Assembly: GCF_007692705.1 (NCBI RefSeq)
Contig: NZ_REBN01000161.1
Coordinates: forward strand, 1-41,202
Direction of reading: 5' to 3'
DNA length: 41,202 nucleotides
Source of the DNA: Mongoliibacter sp.
Lineage (GTDB): Bacteria; Bacteroidota; Bacteroidia; Cytophagales; Cyclobacteriaceae
Of the stretch, positions 32,044 through 39,678 are shown piece after piece. The position numbers were made by a program, and so were the translations under genes. The notes below the pieces were generated by a model. The model worked only from the letters and a program-made list of their open reading frames with translations, had not been told where the DNA came from and searched no databases. The number at the start of each line of letters is the position of its first letter. Within the stretch, counting starts at the first letter, position 1.

Positions 32044-33519
32044 ATGAAAGCCAATATCTTCTCTTATACTGCCTTATCGTTATTTTCAATATTGATTCTC
32101 TTTGGAGCTTGTCAGCCTGAGAAAAAATTCCAGGAGTTGGATTCTTCGCAACTTTTTGATGCCTATGAAAAGTACAAAGAAGAAAGTGTTTCGCAAAGGA
32201 GGTTTAAACATGCTGAGGTGATGCCATTGATCAGGGACAGAGCGAATGATGATTTTCAGGTAGAAGAAATCGGAAAATCTGTGGAGGGTAGAAGCATATT
32301 TCAAATGACTTGGGGGAATGGCCCCACCAAGGTGATGCTTTGGTCTCAGATGCATGGTAATGAAAGTACCGCTACCATGGCCCTGTTTGATCTTTCCAAT
32401 TTTATTGAAGGAAAAGATGATGACTATGATGAGCTGAGAACTTTTTTGAAAAATGAACTGACCATACGATTTATCCCCATAGTAAATCCTGATGGAATGG
32501 ACAGGTGGATCAGAAGAAATGCACTTGACATTGACCTGAATAGGGATGCAATCAGCCTTGCTTCTCCGGAAGCAGTATTGCTGAAAAATGCCAGAGACTC
32601 ATTTTCTCCGGAATTTGGCTTCAACTTACATGATCAATCTACATTTTACACTGTAGGAGATACCGAAAAACCTGCTACAATCTCGGTTTTGGCGCCTGCT
32701 TTTAATTATGAGACGGAAGTAAATGACGTAAGAAAAAGGGCTATGCAGGTAATTGCAGGCATGAATGAATTATTGCAGGAAGTGGTACCTGGTCATGTAG
32801 GTAAATACAACGATGCGTTTGAACCTAGAGCATTCGGAGACAATATTCAGAAATGGGGAACAAGTACCATTCTTATTGAGTCAGGTGGATTTCCAAACGA
32901 TCCCGAAAAACAGGAAATAAGAAAATTGAATTTCTTGGCTATGCTGCATGCATTACAGCAGATAGCCAATGAAAGTTACGGGAAGTACAGCCTAGAAACT
33001 TACTATGCGATCCCTGATAATTCCTTCCGCCTGATGGATGTGATTATCCGCAACCTCCAGCTCAGCAAAGGTGTCTTCCAGTACAAAGCCGATATTGGAA
33101 TAAAGAGAAAAGAGTCTGACGTAAAGGGGGATTTTTATGTTACGGGTTCCATAGATGATATGGGAGACCTATCCATTTTTTACGGGTATGAAGAATTGGA
33201 TGCGTCAGGTTTTGAAATTGTACAGGGGAAAGTATTCGAAGAGACTTTTGAGAGTTCAGACGCAATCAGTAAGGAGAAATCTTTTGAACTTCTTCGAGAG
33301 GGCTTTTTGGCTATAAAAGTGAAGGAAGGTGACGAATTACACGGATTGCCTTTATTGGTACTCAAAAATCAAACTGAGATTCCCGAAATGATAAGTATTG
33401 GAAATGCTCCCAATTTTTTCCTAGCCAAAGACGGAGAGTTGAAATTTGCCTTGGTGAACGGCTACCTGATAAACTTAGAAAATCCCAAAGAGGTGGATTT
33501 CAAGCAAAGATTAATGTAA
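32044..33519 (+). CDS. M14-family zinc carboxypeptidase-like lipoprotein
   Basis: This 491-residue lipoprotein has its lipid Cys at 23 (ILFGAC). The M14 zinc site is complete: H104 and E107 in MHGNEST and H196 in FNLHDQS, with NPDG, a DLNRD segment (R167) and catalytic E279 in ILIESGG. Residues beyond about 330 are an extra domain of unknown role. Known relatives cut C-terminal residues or D-Glu/diaminopimelate bonds (MpaA). Since it is divergent from a murein-dipeptide epimerase, an envelope enzyme that trims murein peptides before import is a fair reading, but a general carboxypeptidase is possible. The next gene follows after 27 bases. Confidence 0.87.
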   Translation: MKANIFSYTALSLFSILILFGACQPEKKFQELDSSQLFDAYEKYKEESVSQRRFKHAEVMPLIRDRANDDFQVEEIGKSVEGRSIFQMTWGNGPTKVMLWSQMHGNESTATMALFDLSNFIEGKDDDYDELRTFLKNELTIRFIPIVNPDGMDRWIRRNALDIDLNRDAISLASPEAVLLKNARDSFSPEFGFNLHDQSTFYTVGDTEKPATISVLAPAFNYETEVNDVRKRAMQVIAGMNELLQEVVPGHVGKYNDAFEPRAFGDNIQKWGTSTILIESGGFPNDPEKQEIRKLNFLAMLHALQQIANESYGKYSLETYYAIPDNSFRLMDVIIRNLQLSKGVFQYKADIGIKRKESDVKGDFYVTGSIDDMGDLSIFYGYEELDASGFEIVQGKVFEETFESSDAISKEKSFELLREGFLAIKVKEGDELHGLPLLVLKNQTEIPEMISIGNAPNFFLAKDGELKFALVNGYLINLENPKEVDFKQRLM

Positions 33520-33546
33520 ATTGACGAAGTCATTTAATCCCTATCT

Positions 33547-34278
33547 ATGAAAAAGCATTTATCAGCCTTTATTTTTTCCTTGGCTATTATTGTGGCTTCA
33601 GCTTTACTAGGTAATGCTTTTATCAATAGGCATCAGCGTTCTGGCGCCATTGAAGTCACCGGCTTGGGGCAGCAAAATTTCAGTTCTGACTTAGTCGTCT
33701 GGGAAGGGAATTTCAGCAGAGAAAATTTAAATATACAAAATGCTTATGCAGATTTGGAGAAGGATCGAAAAGCTGTCCTTGAATACTTGGTTTCAAAGGG
33801 AATTCCTGAGACACAGGTCATTTTTAATGCAGTCAACACCAATCCTATGTATGAGCAAAATTATAGCAGTACGGGAAACTATATAGGACAGACTTTAAGA
33901 GGTTATCAGCTCAATCAGTCTCTTCAGATAGAATCCAAAGACATAGAAAAAGTAGAACAGGTTTCAAGAGAGGTCACAGAACTTTTGCTCCAAGGAGTCA
34001 AATTTTATTCTCAAGCACCCAGGTATTATTACACCCAATTAGAAAGTCTGAAAATAGAGATGATTTCCAAAGCTACCGAAGATGCGAGATTGCGGGCGGA
34101 AAAAATCGCAGAGAATTCGGGGGCTACTTTAGGTAAATTGATTTCAGCCAACATGGGTATTTTTCAGATTACCGGCCAAAATTCCAATGAGGAGTATTCC
34201 TGGGGAGGGACCTTCAATACAAGTTCAAAAGAAAAAACAGCTTCTATTACCATGCGTCTTAGTTATTCTGTCCGGTAA
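33547..34278 (+). CDS. SIMPL-domain (DUF541) protein
   Basis: This 243-residue protein has an N-terminal hydrophobic segment (about 6-24) that is a signal or anchor. The rest is a SIMPL/DUF541 domain: IEVTGLGQQNFSSDLVVWEG at the start, the helix DLEKDRKAVLEYLVSKGIPE, ATEDARLRAEKIAENSGATLGKL near 180-200, and SITMRLSYSV at the end. The family is periplasmic or outer-membrane-linked, and its function is poorly known (BP26-type channel-like oligomers, oxidative stress links). It probably shares the M14 transcript. Confidence 0.88.
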   Translation: MKKHLSAFIFSLAIIVASALLGNAFINRHQRSGAIEVTGLGQQNFSSDLVVWEGNFSRENLNIQNAYADLEKDRKAVLEYLVSKGIPETQVIFNAVNTNPMYEQNYSSTGNYIGQTLRGYQLNQSLQIESKDIEKVEQVSREVTELLLQGVKFYSQAPRYYYTQLESLKIEMISKATEDARLRAEKIAENSGATLGKLISANMGIFQITGQNSNEEYSWGGTFNTSSKEKTASITMRLSYSVR

Positions 34279-34454
34279 ATACCCTTTGAAAAGGGAGTTC
34301 TTGAGGACTTGAGTTGACAGAAATTACATTACTTGAGTCCATAGCGTTGATTTTTTCAGTTTGATTGGGTATATCTCCCCTGCGTCCAAAAATTTCCCAT
34401 TAATGAAATCTGAAATCCTTCGGGAATTTTGCTCAGTACGGTTTAAATTGCAAT

Positions 34455-34916
34455 ATGAATAACAATGATATTTTAAAGTCTCTCAGGTACACCTTTGATT
34501 ATGGTGACGATCAAATGATAAAGCTTTTTAAGCAGGGAGGAAGAGAAACCGACAGGGAAGAGGTAAGCAATTGGCTCAAAAAAGAAGAAGATGAAGCATA
34601 TAAGCCGATTTATGATATAGATTTGGCCGCTTTTTTAAATGGGTTTATCATCAAGCATCGTGGCAAACAGGACGGAAAAGAACCTGTCCCTGAAAAAAGG
34701 CTAAACAATAACACGATATTCCGAAAATTGAAGATAGCCTTGGAACTTAAGGACGAGGACATTCTTCAGATCCTTGATGATGCTGATTTCAGATTTTCCA
34801 AGCATGAATTGAGTGCAATTTTCAGAAAACCCACTCAAAGCCAATACCGGGACTGCAAAGATCAGGTTTTGAGGTATTTTTTGAGGGGACTGCAGGTAAA
34901 ATACAGAAATGACTAA
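34455..34916 (+). CDS. DUF1456 (YehS-like) protein
   Basis: This 153-residue protein carries the DUF1456 duplication: NNDILKSLRYTFDYGDDQMI at the N-terminus and NNNTIFRKLKIALELKDEDI at about 85, each followed by an L-x-x-F-L-x-G-like helix (AAFLNGFIIKHRGK; LRYFLRGLQVKYRN). It is cytosolic and of unknown function. It stands alone after a 176-base gap and converges on rng, with the rng hairpin between them. Confidence 0.9.
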   Translation: MNNNDILKSLRYTFDYGDDQMIKLFKQGGRETDREEVSNWLKKEEDEAYKPIYDIDLAAFLNGFIIKHRGKQDGKEPVPEKRLNNNTIFRKLKIALELKDEDILQILDDADFRFSKHELSAIFRKPTQSQYRDCKDQVLRYFLRGLQVKYRND

Positions 34917-34965
34917 AACTGAGGCTGGGTTTAATTTACAACTGACTTTTTTCTAAAAAAGCATA

Positions 34966-34997
34966 AAAAAAGCGAGACTATTCAGTCTCGCTTTTTA
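34966..34997. terminator. Bidirectional terminator between DUF1456 gene and rng, embedding the rng stop
   Basis: AAAAAGCGAGACT pairs perfectly with AGTCTCGCTTTTT (13 pairs) around ATTC. The rng stop codon (34978-34980) spans the end of the left arm and the loop, and the right arm is the end of the rng coding sequence. Confidence 0.92.
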
Positions 34998-36549
34998 CAG
35001 TTAGTTCTATTTCTTCACCTGATTCGTCTAGGAATCGGTATTCCGTCACAGGTAGGGAAGAATCTTTTATCAGTTTTACCCACTTAAGGTATTTGAAAAA
35101 CCACTTTACTCTTTGTGAAATCAGCCCATTGGTGAAGTAGGCATAAAGATAAGGGTGTAGACCAATGTGGATGTTAGAAACATTTTGAATAGTAGCTATG
35201 TGCTCAAGGTCTTTTTCCAATTGATCAGCCACCAATATAGAGGCTTGGATCTTTCCTGTTCCATTACATGAAGGGCAGGTTTCCTTGGTGACAATGTTGA
35301 CTTCCGGTCTTACACGCTGCCTGGTAATTTGCATCAGACCAAATTTGGTCAGTGGCAGTACAGTGTTTTTGGACCTATCATCCGACATTTCACTTTTCAT
35401 GGCATCAAAAATAGCTTTTTTGTTATCAGCTTTTTTCATGTCTATGAAGTCAATGACGATGATTCCTCCCATATCCCGGAGGCGCAATTGTCTGGCAATT
35501 TCTTTAGCTGCGACCAGGTTGGTTTTTAAAGCCGTCATTTCCTGTTCGCTTTCCTGGTTGGACTTGTTTCCACTGTTTACGTCTATAACGTGAAGGGCTT
35601 CAGTATGCTCAATAATGAGATAGCCACCCTGTGGAAGACTTATAGTCTGACCAAACAAGCTTTTGATTTGCTTTTCTATTCCAAAATTTTCAAAGAGCTT
35701 TGCTTTTCCGTTGAAAAGCTTAACTATTTTTTCCTTTTCAGGGGCAATAGACCTGATATAAGACCTGATTTGATCATAGATCAATTCATCCTCTACGGTG
35801 ATTGCATCGAACGATTCGTTGAGTAGGTCTCTGATAATAGAGGAAGCCATACTCATCTCTCCAATTATTTTATCCCGGTTTTTGGCTTTGTTGAGCTTCT
35901 TCATTCCATCTTCCCAAGTAGTCAGGAGATTTCTCAGATCTTTATCAAGTTCTGTAACTGACTGACTTTCGGCTACCGTTCTGATGATAACACCAAAATT
36001 GGCAGGTTTGATGGAGGTAATGAGGCGAACCAATCTTTTTCTTTCTTCTGCACTACGAATCTTTTTAGATACATTGACAGTGTCGGAGAATGGTACCAAA
36101 ACCAAATAGCGACCGGCGATGGAGAGCTCACACGATAGTCTTGGCCCCTTAGTGGAGATGGGTTCTTTGACCACCTGCACCAAAACCTGATTGTTTTTAG
36201 AAAATACATTGGAGATTTTTCCAAGCTTTTCTATATCAGCTTCTTTCTCAAATCCTTTAAGATTGACATTTGGGTAATTGTTGTTTCGGACCAGCTTGGT
36301 AAACTTGTTGAGGCTGTTGATCTGAGGACCCAAATCCTGATAATGCAGGAAAGCATCCTTGTCATACCCCACGTCAATAAAAGCTGCATTCAGCCCATTG
36401 ACGATTTTTCTGACTGTCCCTAAGTATATATCACCTACTTTGAATTGGTTTTCTCCACCTTCTGAGTGGAGTTCTACCAGATTCTTGTCCTTGAGAAGGG
36501 CAATTCGACTACCGCTTTGAGTAGAATCAATTAATAATTCTGTGCTCAA
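34978..36549 (-). CDS. rng: Ribonuclease E/G family protein
   Basis: This 523-residue endoribonuclease has an N-terminal S1-like domain (about 35-130), the RNase H-like and DNase-like catalytic parts, with catalytic D323 (VIDVNSG) and D367 (VIDFIDM), and a zinc-link CPSCNGTG with C425 and C428. Length and lack of a long disordered tail suit RNase G rather than RNase E. It should mature 16S rRNA and start mRNA decay. The start is a TTG at 36549, aligned with the usual S-x-E-L-x-I-x-S-T-Q opening; no ATG fits. Upstream lie a ribosomal-type micro-ORF, a TPR gene and HU, an order common in Bacteroidota. Confidence 0.93.
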   Translation of the reverse strand: MSTELLIDSTQSGSRIALLKDKNLVELHSEGGENQFKVGDIYLGTVRKIVNGLNAAFIDVGYDKDAFLHYQDLGPQINSLNKFTKLVRNNNYPNVNLKGFEKEADIEKLGKISNVFSKNNQVLVQVVKEPISTKGPRLSCELSIAGRYLVLVPFSDTVNVSKKIRSAEERKRLVRLITSIKPANFGVIIRTVAESQSVTELDKDLRNLLTTWEDGMKKLNKAKNRDKIIGEMSMASSIIRDLLNESFDAITVEDELIYDQIRSYIRSIAPEKEKIVKLFNGKAKLFENFGIEKQIKSLFGQTISLPQGGYLIIEHTEALHVIDVNSGNKSNQESEQEMTALKTNLVAAKEIARQLRLRDMGGIIVIDFIDMKKADNKKAIFDAMKSEMSDDRSKNTVLPLTKFGLMQITRQRVRPEVNIVTKETCPSCNGTGKIQASILVADQLEKDLEHIATIQNVSNIHIGLHPYLYAYFTNGLISQRVKWFFKYLKWVKLIKDSSLPVTEYRFLDESGEEIELTVKSETE

Positions 36550-36598
36550 TCGTGTCTGATTTTAAAATATAAATGAACGTGTTGTGTAAAAACTCAAA

Positions 36599-36626
36599 AA
36601 GAAGAAGTAATTAATTACTTCTTCTT
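36599..36626 (-). terminator. 28-base perfect palindrome embedding the micro-ORF stop codon
   Basis: AAGAAGAAGTAATTAA and its exact inverse form a perfect palindrome; on the minus strand it is followed by TTTTG. The palindrome contains the last Lys codons and TAA of the micro-ORF. The A/T-rich stem is weak at the centre, so terminator strength is uncertain. Confidence 0.6.
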
Positions 36627-36704
36627 ATGTCTGTTTTTTCTAAGTCTCTTCTTACGCTTGTGCGTAGCGATCTTATGTCTTTTTCTTTTTTTACCGCAAG
36701 GCAT
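36615..36704 (-). CDS. AURKAIP1/COX24-domain-type ribosomal micro-protein (29 aa)
   Basis: This small gene starts at the ATG at 36704 and encodes 29 residues: MPCGKKRKRHKIATHKRKKR followed by LRKNRHKKK. More than half the residues are Arg or Lys, with none acidic. It matches the short basic proteins labelled AURKAIP1/COX24 domain-containing in Bacteroidota, which relate to mitochondrial mS38 and mycobacterial bS22 and bind the small ribosomal subunit. It is too short for most gene finders. It lies between the TPR gene and rng. Its last codons are part of a perfect palindrome. Confidence 0.85.
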   Translation of the reverse strand: MPCGKKRKRHKIATHKRKKRLRKNRHKKK

Positions 36705-36734
36705 ATTTTTAAAGATTTAAAGTGGAACAATTAT

Positions 36735-37553
36735 TTATAACCTATCAAGATAGCTCTGAACACTTGCAAGGACCATAGGGTCTTCGGTAATGTTTTTTAC
36801 TTCCTGAAATTGCTTTTTTGCTTTATTGTTTTGTTTGGACTCAAAGTAGCTGACAGCGAGATAGAACTGACCTTGAATGTTATCTGGATGAAAACGTACA
36901 AGTTCTTCAAATCGTTCGGCAGCCCTCTTATATTGGCCTGATTGCATAGAAAGTACTCCCATATTGAATAAACCATCCTCGTTGGTGGGGTCCGCTTCAA
37001 GTATTTCCCTAAGCATGGTGATGCCCTGCATAGGATTGTTGGAAGACACATATGTCATGGCAACCTTGGTCTTTAAGTCCAATCGTGAAGGATCTTTATC
37101 CAACACTTTATTTAAATAGCTCCTTGTTTTGTCTGCAAGATAAGCTATTTTTTGTTCGTTTAAGGCAAATGTATAGGCTTCATAATATGCAGTACCTGTT
37201 TTTTCCCATAGCTCTTTGTCTTCAAACTTTAGAGCTGCGCGTTCCAGATAGTAGGCTGCGGAATCAAATTTTCCAGCCTGCTCATATTCTGATGCCAATG
37301 ATTCTGCCAAAGAAATGACTTTTTCCCTATCAGACTCCTTTTCCATCCTTTCGGTCAAAGAAGAGATCTTGTTTCGGATATCAGGGGAAATTTCAGCATC
37401 ATGAAGAACCGTCGCGTCTGGTGCTTCGCTATCTGAATCGGCTCTGATTTCCGAATTTCCTTCATCGTTGTCCACTACAGCAGTAGGAAGCGAAAATAGA
37501 ATCGCAATACTGACTACTCCAACAATTAGAACAATGATTTGGGATTTTTTCAT
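36735..37553 (-). CDS. TPR-repeat membrane-anchored protein
   Basis: This 272-residue protein has one N-terminal membrane anchor or signal (IIVLIVGVVSIAILF, about 5-20), an acidic linker (about 28-55) and then at least four tetratricopeptide repeats from about 75, for example FDSAAYYLERAALKF, EDGLFNMGVLSMQSGQYKRA and IQGQFYLAVSYFESKQNNKA. It should sit in the periplasm or on the inner membrane and bind partner proteins. Its ATG is four bases after the T-run of the HU terminator, so expression must depend on read-through or on a promoter inside HU. Confidence 0.85.
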   Translation of the reverse strand: MKKSQIIVLIVGVVSIAILFSLPTAVVDNDEGNSEIRADSDSEAPDATVLHDAEISPDIRNKISSLTERMEKESDREKVISLAESLASEYEQAGKFDSAAYYLERAALKFEDKELWEKTGTAYYEAYTFALNEQKIAYLADKTRSYLNKVLDKDPSRLDLKTKVAMTYVSSNNPMQGITMLREILEADPTNEDGLFNMGVLSMQSGQYKRAAERFEELVRFHPDNIQGQFYLAVSYFESKQNNKAKKQFQEVKNITEDPMVLASVQSYLDRL

Positions 37554-37557
37554 AAGG

Positions 37558-37588
37558 AAAAAAGCACTCAGGATTAATCCTGAGGTGC
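37558..37588 (-). terminator. Terminator with the HU stop codon in its centre
   Basis: CTCAGGATTAATCCTGAG (37567-37584) is a perfect palindrome, extended by GCA/TGC with one bulge, and followed on the minus strand by six T. The HU stop codon (37574-37576) lies at its centre. Confidence 0.85.
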
Positions 37589-37882
37589 CAGTTCTTTAAT
37601 TTTTTTACTGTTTTTTATCTTTTCGATAAATACTTTGGATGGCTTAAAAGCCGGAACATAATGCTCATCGATAACAATAGCGGTATTTTGAGAGATGTTT
37701 CTCGCAATTTTTCTCGCTCTCTTCTTGTTGATGAAGCTTCCAAATCCTCTTACGTAAATATTCTCGCCTTCTGCCATGGAATCTTTTACCACTTTGAAGA
37801 ATGCCTCAACAGTTTGAGTTACATCGTCTTTCTGAATGCCGGTTTTATCCGAAATCTTGGTGATTACTTCTGCTTTAGTCAC
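37574..37882 (-). CDS. HU/IHF-family DNA-binding protein
   Basis: This 102-residue nucleoid protein starts at a GTG (37882). It has the helical dimer domain (TKAEVITKISDKTGIQKDDV) and the beta-arm region with YVRGFGSFINKKRARKIARN, where the usual Gly-Phe-Gly-x-Phe turn is intact, and PAFKPSKVF at the end of the arm. The arm tip lacks the Pro of the common RNP motif. HU and IHF cannot be separated by eye. It has its own -7 box at 37950-37957 and a terminator that overlaps its stop codon. Confidence 0.93.
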   Translation of the reverse strand: MTKAEVITKISDKTGIQKDDVTQTVEAFFKVVKDSMAEGENIYVRGFGSFINKKRARKIARNISQNTAIVIDEHYVPAFKPSKVFIEKIKNSKKIKELAPQD

Positions 37883-37935
37883 TGTTTAATTAATTTAAAT
37901 TATTATCAAATAAGCTTAACGACCTATTAACCAAC

Positions 37936-37943
37936 TAATTTTG
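37936..37943 (+). promoter_or_regulatory. -7 promoter box for mutY
   Basis: TAATTTTG is an exact TAnnTTTG match, back to back with the HU box at 37950-37957. Confidence 0.5.
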
Positions 37944-37949
37944 GGACTG

Positions 37950-37957
37950 CAAATTTA
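37950..37957 (-). promoter_or_regulatory. -7 promoter box of the HU gene
   Basis: On the minus strand the bases read TAAATTTG, an exact TAnnTTTG match, with a leader of about 60 bases. Confidence 0.55.
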
Positions 37958-38004
37958 ACGGAAGCAATTCAATATAAAAACAAAAAGCCCAAAATAAGAT
38001 TGAA

Positions 38005-39117
38005 TTGTTTAACATTGCCATCACATTAAAAATTCATAGCGTTTTGAGTTTGCACCCTTTTGTCAATACTTTATTGGACTGGTATCCCCAACACAAAAGG
38101 GATTTGCCATGGAGAAATACGAAAGACCCGTACATCATTTGGTTATCAGAAATCATTTTGCAGCAAACCCGTGTAGCTCAGGGGCTACCTTATTTTTTGC
38201 GGTTTGCGGAAAATTACCCAAAAGTTGAAAACCTTGCCCATGCTCCGTCCGAAGAAGTGATGAGGTTATGGCAGGGGTTGGGTTATTACAGCAGGGCAAG
38301 GAATCTTCACGAATGTGCCAAAATGGTTGTGGATGAATTCGGGGGGAATTTTCCGGAAAATTATAAAGAACTGCTGCAATTGAAGGGCGTAGGTACTTAT
38401 ACTGCTGCAGCGATTGCTTCATTTGCCTTTGGACAAACTGTTGCAGTTGTAGACGGAAATGTGTTTAGGGTACTATCAAGATACTTTGGCATCAGCACTG
38501 ATATTGCGAGTCCTGCCGGAAAACGAGAATTCGAAGATTTGGCGAATATGCTTATTCCAGATGAATTCCCTGGTACATTCAATCAGGCAATCATGGAATT
38601 TGGTGCACTACAGTGCACTCCCAAAAGCCCAGATTGCTCAGAATGTCCACTTAGAACAGGATGTATAGCCTTTAGAGAAAAAAAGGTTGCTGAACTCCCG
38701 GTTAAAATAAAGAAACTCAAAATCCGGGAAAGGTATTTTAAGTATGCCCATATTACTTGTGGGGATTTCATCGTTGTCAAAAAAAGAGGAGAAGGAGATA
38801 TTTGGCAAGGTTTATTTGATTTTCCCATGGCTGAAATTGCGGATAAAAGCCAGCTAAAGGAATATTTACCCGACTTTGTTTCTGAATTAAAAAAACTTGG
38901 GACACTTAATGTCGAAAAATCTTCACATACTTATAAACATATCCTTACCCATCAAAGAATTTTCGCCAACTTTGTAATGTTTGTGATTGACCCCAGTCAG
39001 ATTAAACAACTAAATGATTGGACAAAAGCATCAGGATTTCAGTTAGTAGAGTCCTATAAGCTTGAGGCTTTAGGAAAACCCAGACTGATATTGAAGTATT
39101 TGAACGATGAAAAATAA
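38005..39117 (+). CDS. mutY: A/G-specific adenine DNA glycosylase
   Basis: This gene encodes up to 370 residues of a base-excision repair enzyme that removes A opposite 8-oxoguanine. The helix-hairpin-helix is LKGVGTYTAAAIASFAFG; catalytic residues are E49 (SEIILQQT) and D150 (VVDGNVFRVL); the iron-sulfur loop is complete with C204, C211, C214 and C220. A NUDIX-like C-terminal domain follows (about 235-365) with the Ser/His recognition segment KSSHTYKHILTH. No ATG lies before residue 86, so the start is a TTG at 38005, 38044 or 38050; the family usually begins close to HPFVNTLLDWY, which favours the later two. Confidence 0.94.
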   Translation: MFNIAITLKIHSVLSLHPFVNTLLDWYPQHKRDLPWRNTKDPYIIWLSEIILQQTRVAQGLPYFLRFAENYPKVENLAHAPSEEVMRLWQGLGYYSRARNLHECAKMVVDEFGGNFPENYKELLQLKGVGTYTAAAIASFAFGQTVAVVDGNVFRVLSRYFGISTDIASPAGKREFEDLANMLIPDEFPGTFNQAIMEFGALQCTPKSPDCSECPLRTGCIAFREKKVAELPVKIKKLKIRERYFKYAHITCGDFIVVKKRGEGDIWQGLFDFPMAEIADKSQLKEYLPDFVSELKKLGTLNVEKSSHTYKHILTHQRIFANFVMFVIDPSQIKQLNDWTKASGFQLVESYKLEALGKPRLILKYLNDEK

Positions 39118-39168
39118 TACTTAATTTTAATCATAAACTTTTTGTTAAACCTTTAAACAATTAACGTT

Positions 39169-39615
39169 ATGGCCGGAGTAAATAAAGTTATTTTAGTAGG
39201 CAACTTAGGGGCAGACCCAGAAGTGAAGCATTTGGAAGGCGACAAAGTAGTTGCAAATCTAAGATTAGCAACCACCGAAGCTTACAAAGACAAGATGGGA
39301 AACAGGGTAGAAAATACCGAATGGCACGATCTTGAGCTCTGGGATGGTCAGGCAAGAATTGCTGAACAATACCTCAAAAAAGGTAGTCAGCTATTTGTGG
39401 AAGGAAAAATCAAGTCAGATACCTGGCAAGATGAGCAGGGTAATAACCGTAAAAGGATGAAGATCCGTGTACTGAGTTTTACCATGTTGGGGGGAAGGCC
39501 TGACAATGCAGGCGGTGCACCGCAAGGTGGTGGATATAATCAACAAACAGCAAAAGCGGCAGCGCCAAGCGCGGTCTCTGAAGGCCCGGAAGAGGAAGAT
39601 GATTTACCCTTCTAA
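39169..39615 (+). CDS. ssb: Single-stranded DNA-binding protein
   Basis: This 148-residue protein has an OB fold (VNKVILVGNLGADPEVKHLE, EWHDLELWDGQARIAEQYLK, GSQLFVEGKI), a Gly/Gln-rich linker from about 111, and the acidic tip EEEDDLPF that recruits repair and replication partners. It follows mutY by 51 bases and precedes gldE, an arrangement common in Bacteroidota. Confidence 0.97.
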   Translation: MAGVNKVILVGNLGADPEVKHLEGDKVVANLRLATTEAYKDKMGNRVENTEWHDLELWDGQARIAEQYLKKGSQLFVEGKIKSDTWQDEQGNNRKRMKIRVLSFTMLGGRPDNAGGAPQGGGYNQQTAKAAAPSAVSEGPEEEDDLPF

Positions 39616-39648
39616 GCCAAATAGTTGAAGAATTGATTGGGAAATGTT

Positions 39649-39656
39649 TAATTTTG
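39649..39656 (+). promoter_or_regulatory. -7 promoter box of gldE
   Basis: TAATTTTG is an exact TAnnTTTG match, 23 bases before the ATG at 39679, so gldE may be transcribed apart from ssb. Confidence 0.5.
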
Positions 39657-39678
39657 CAATCATCATCTTAATAAATTG

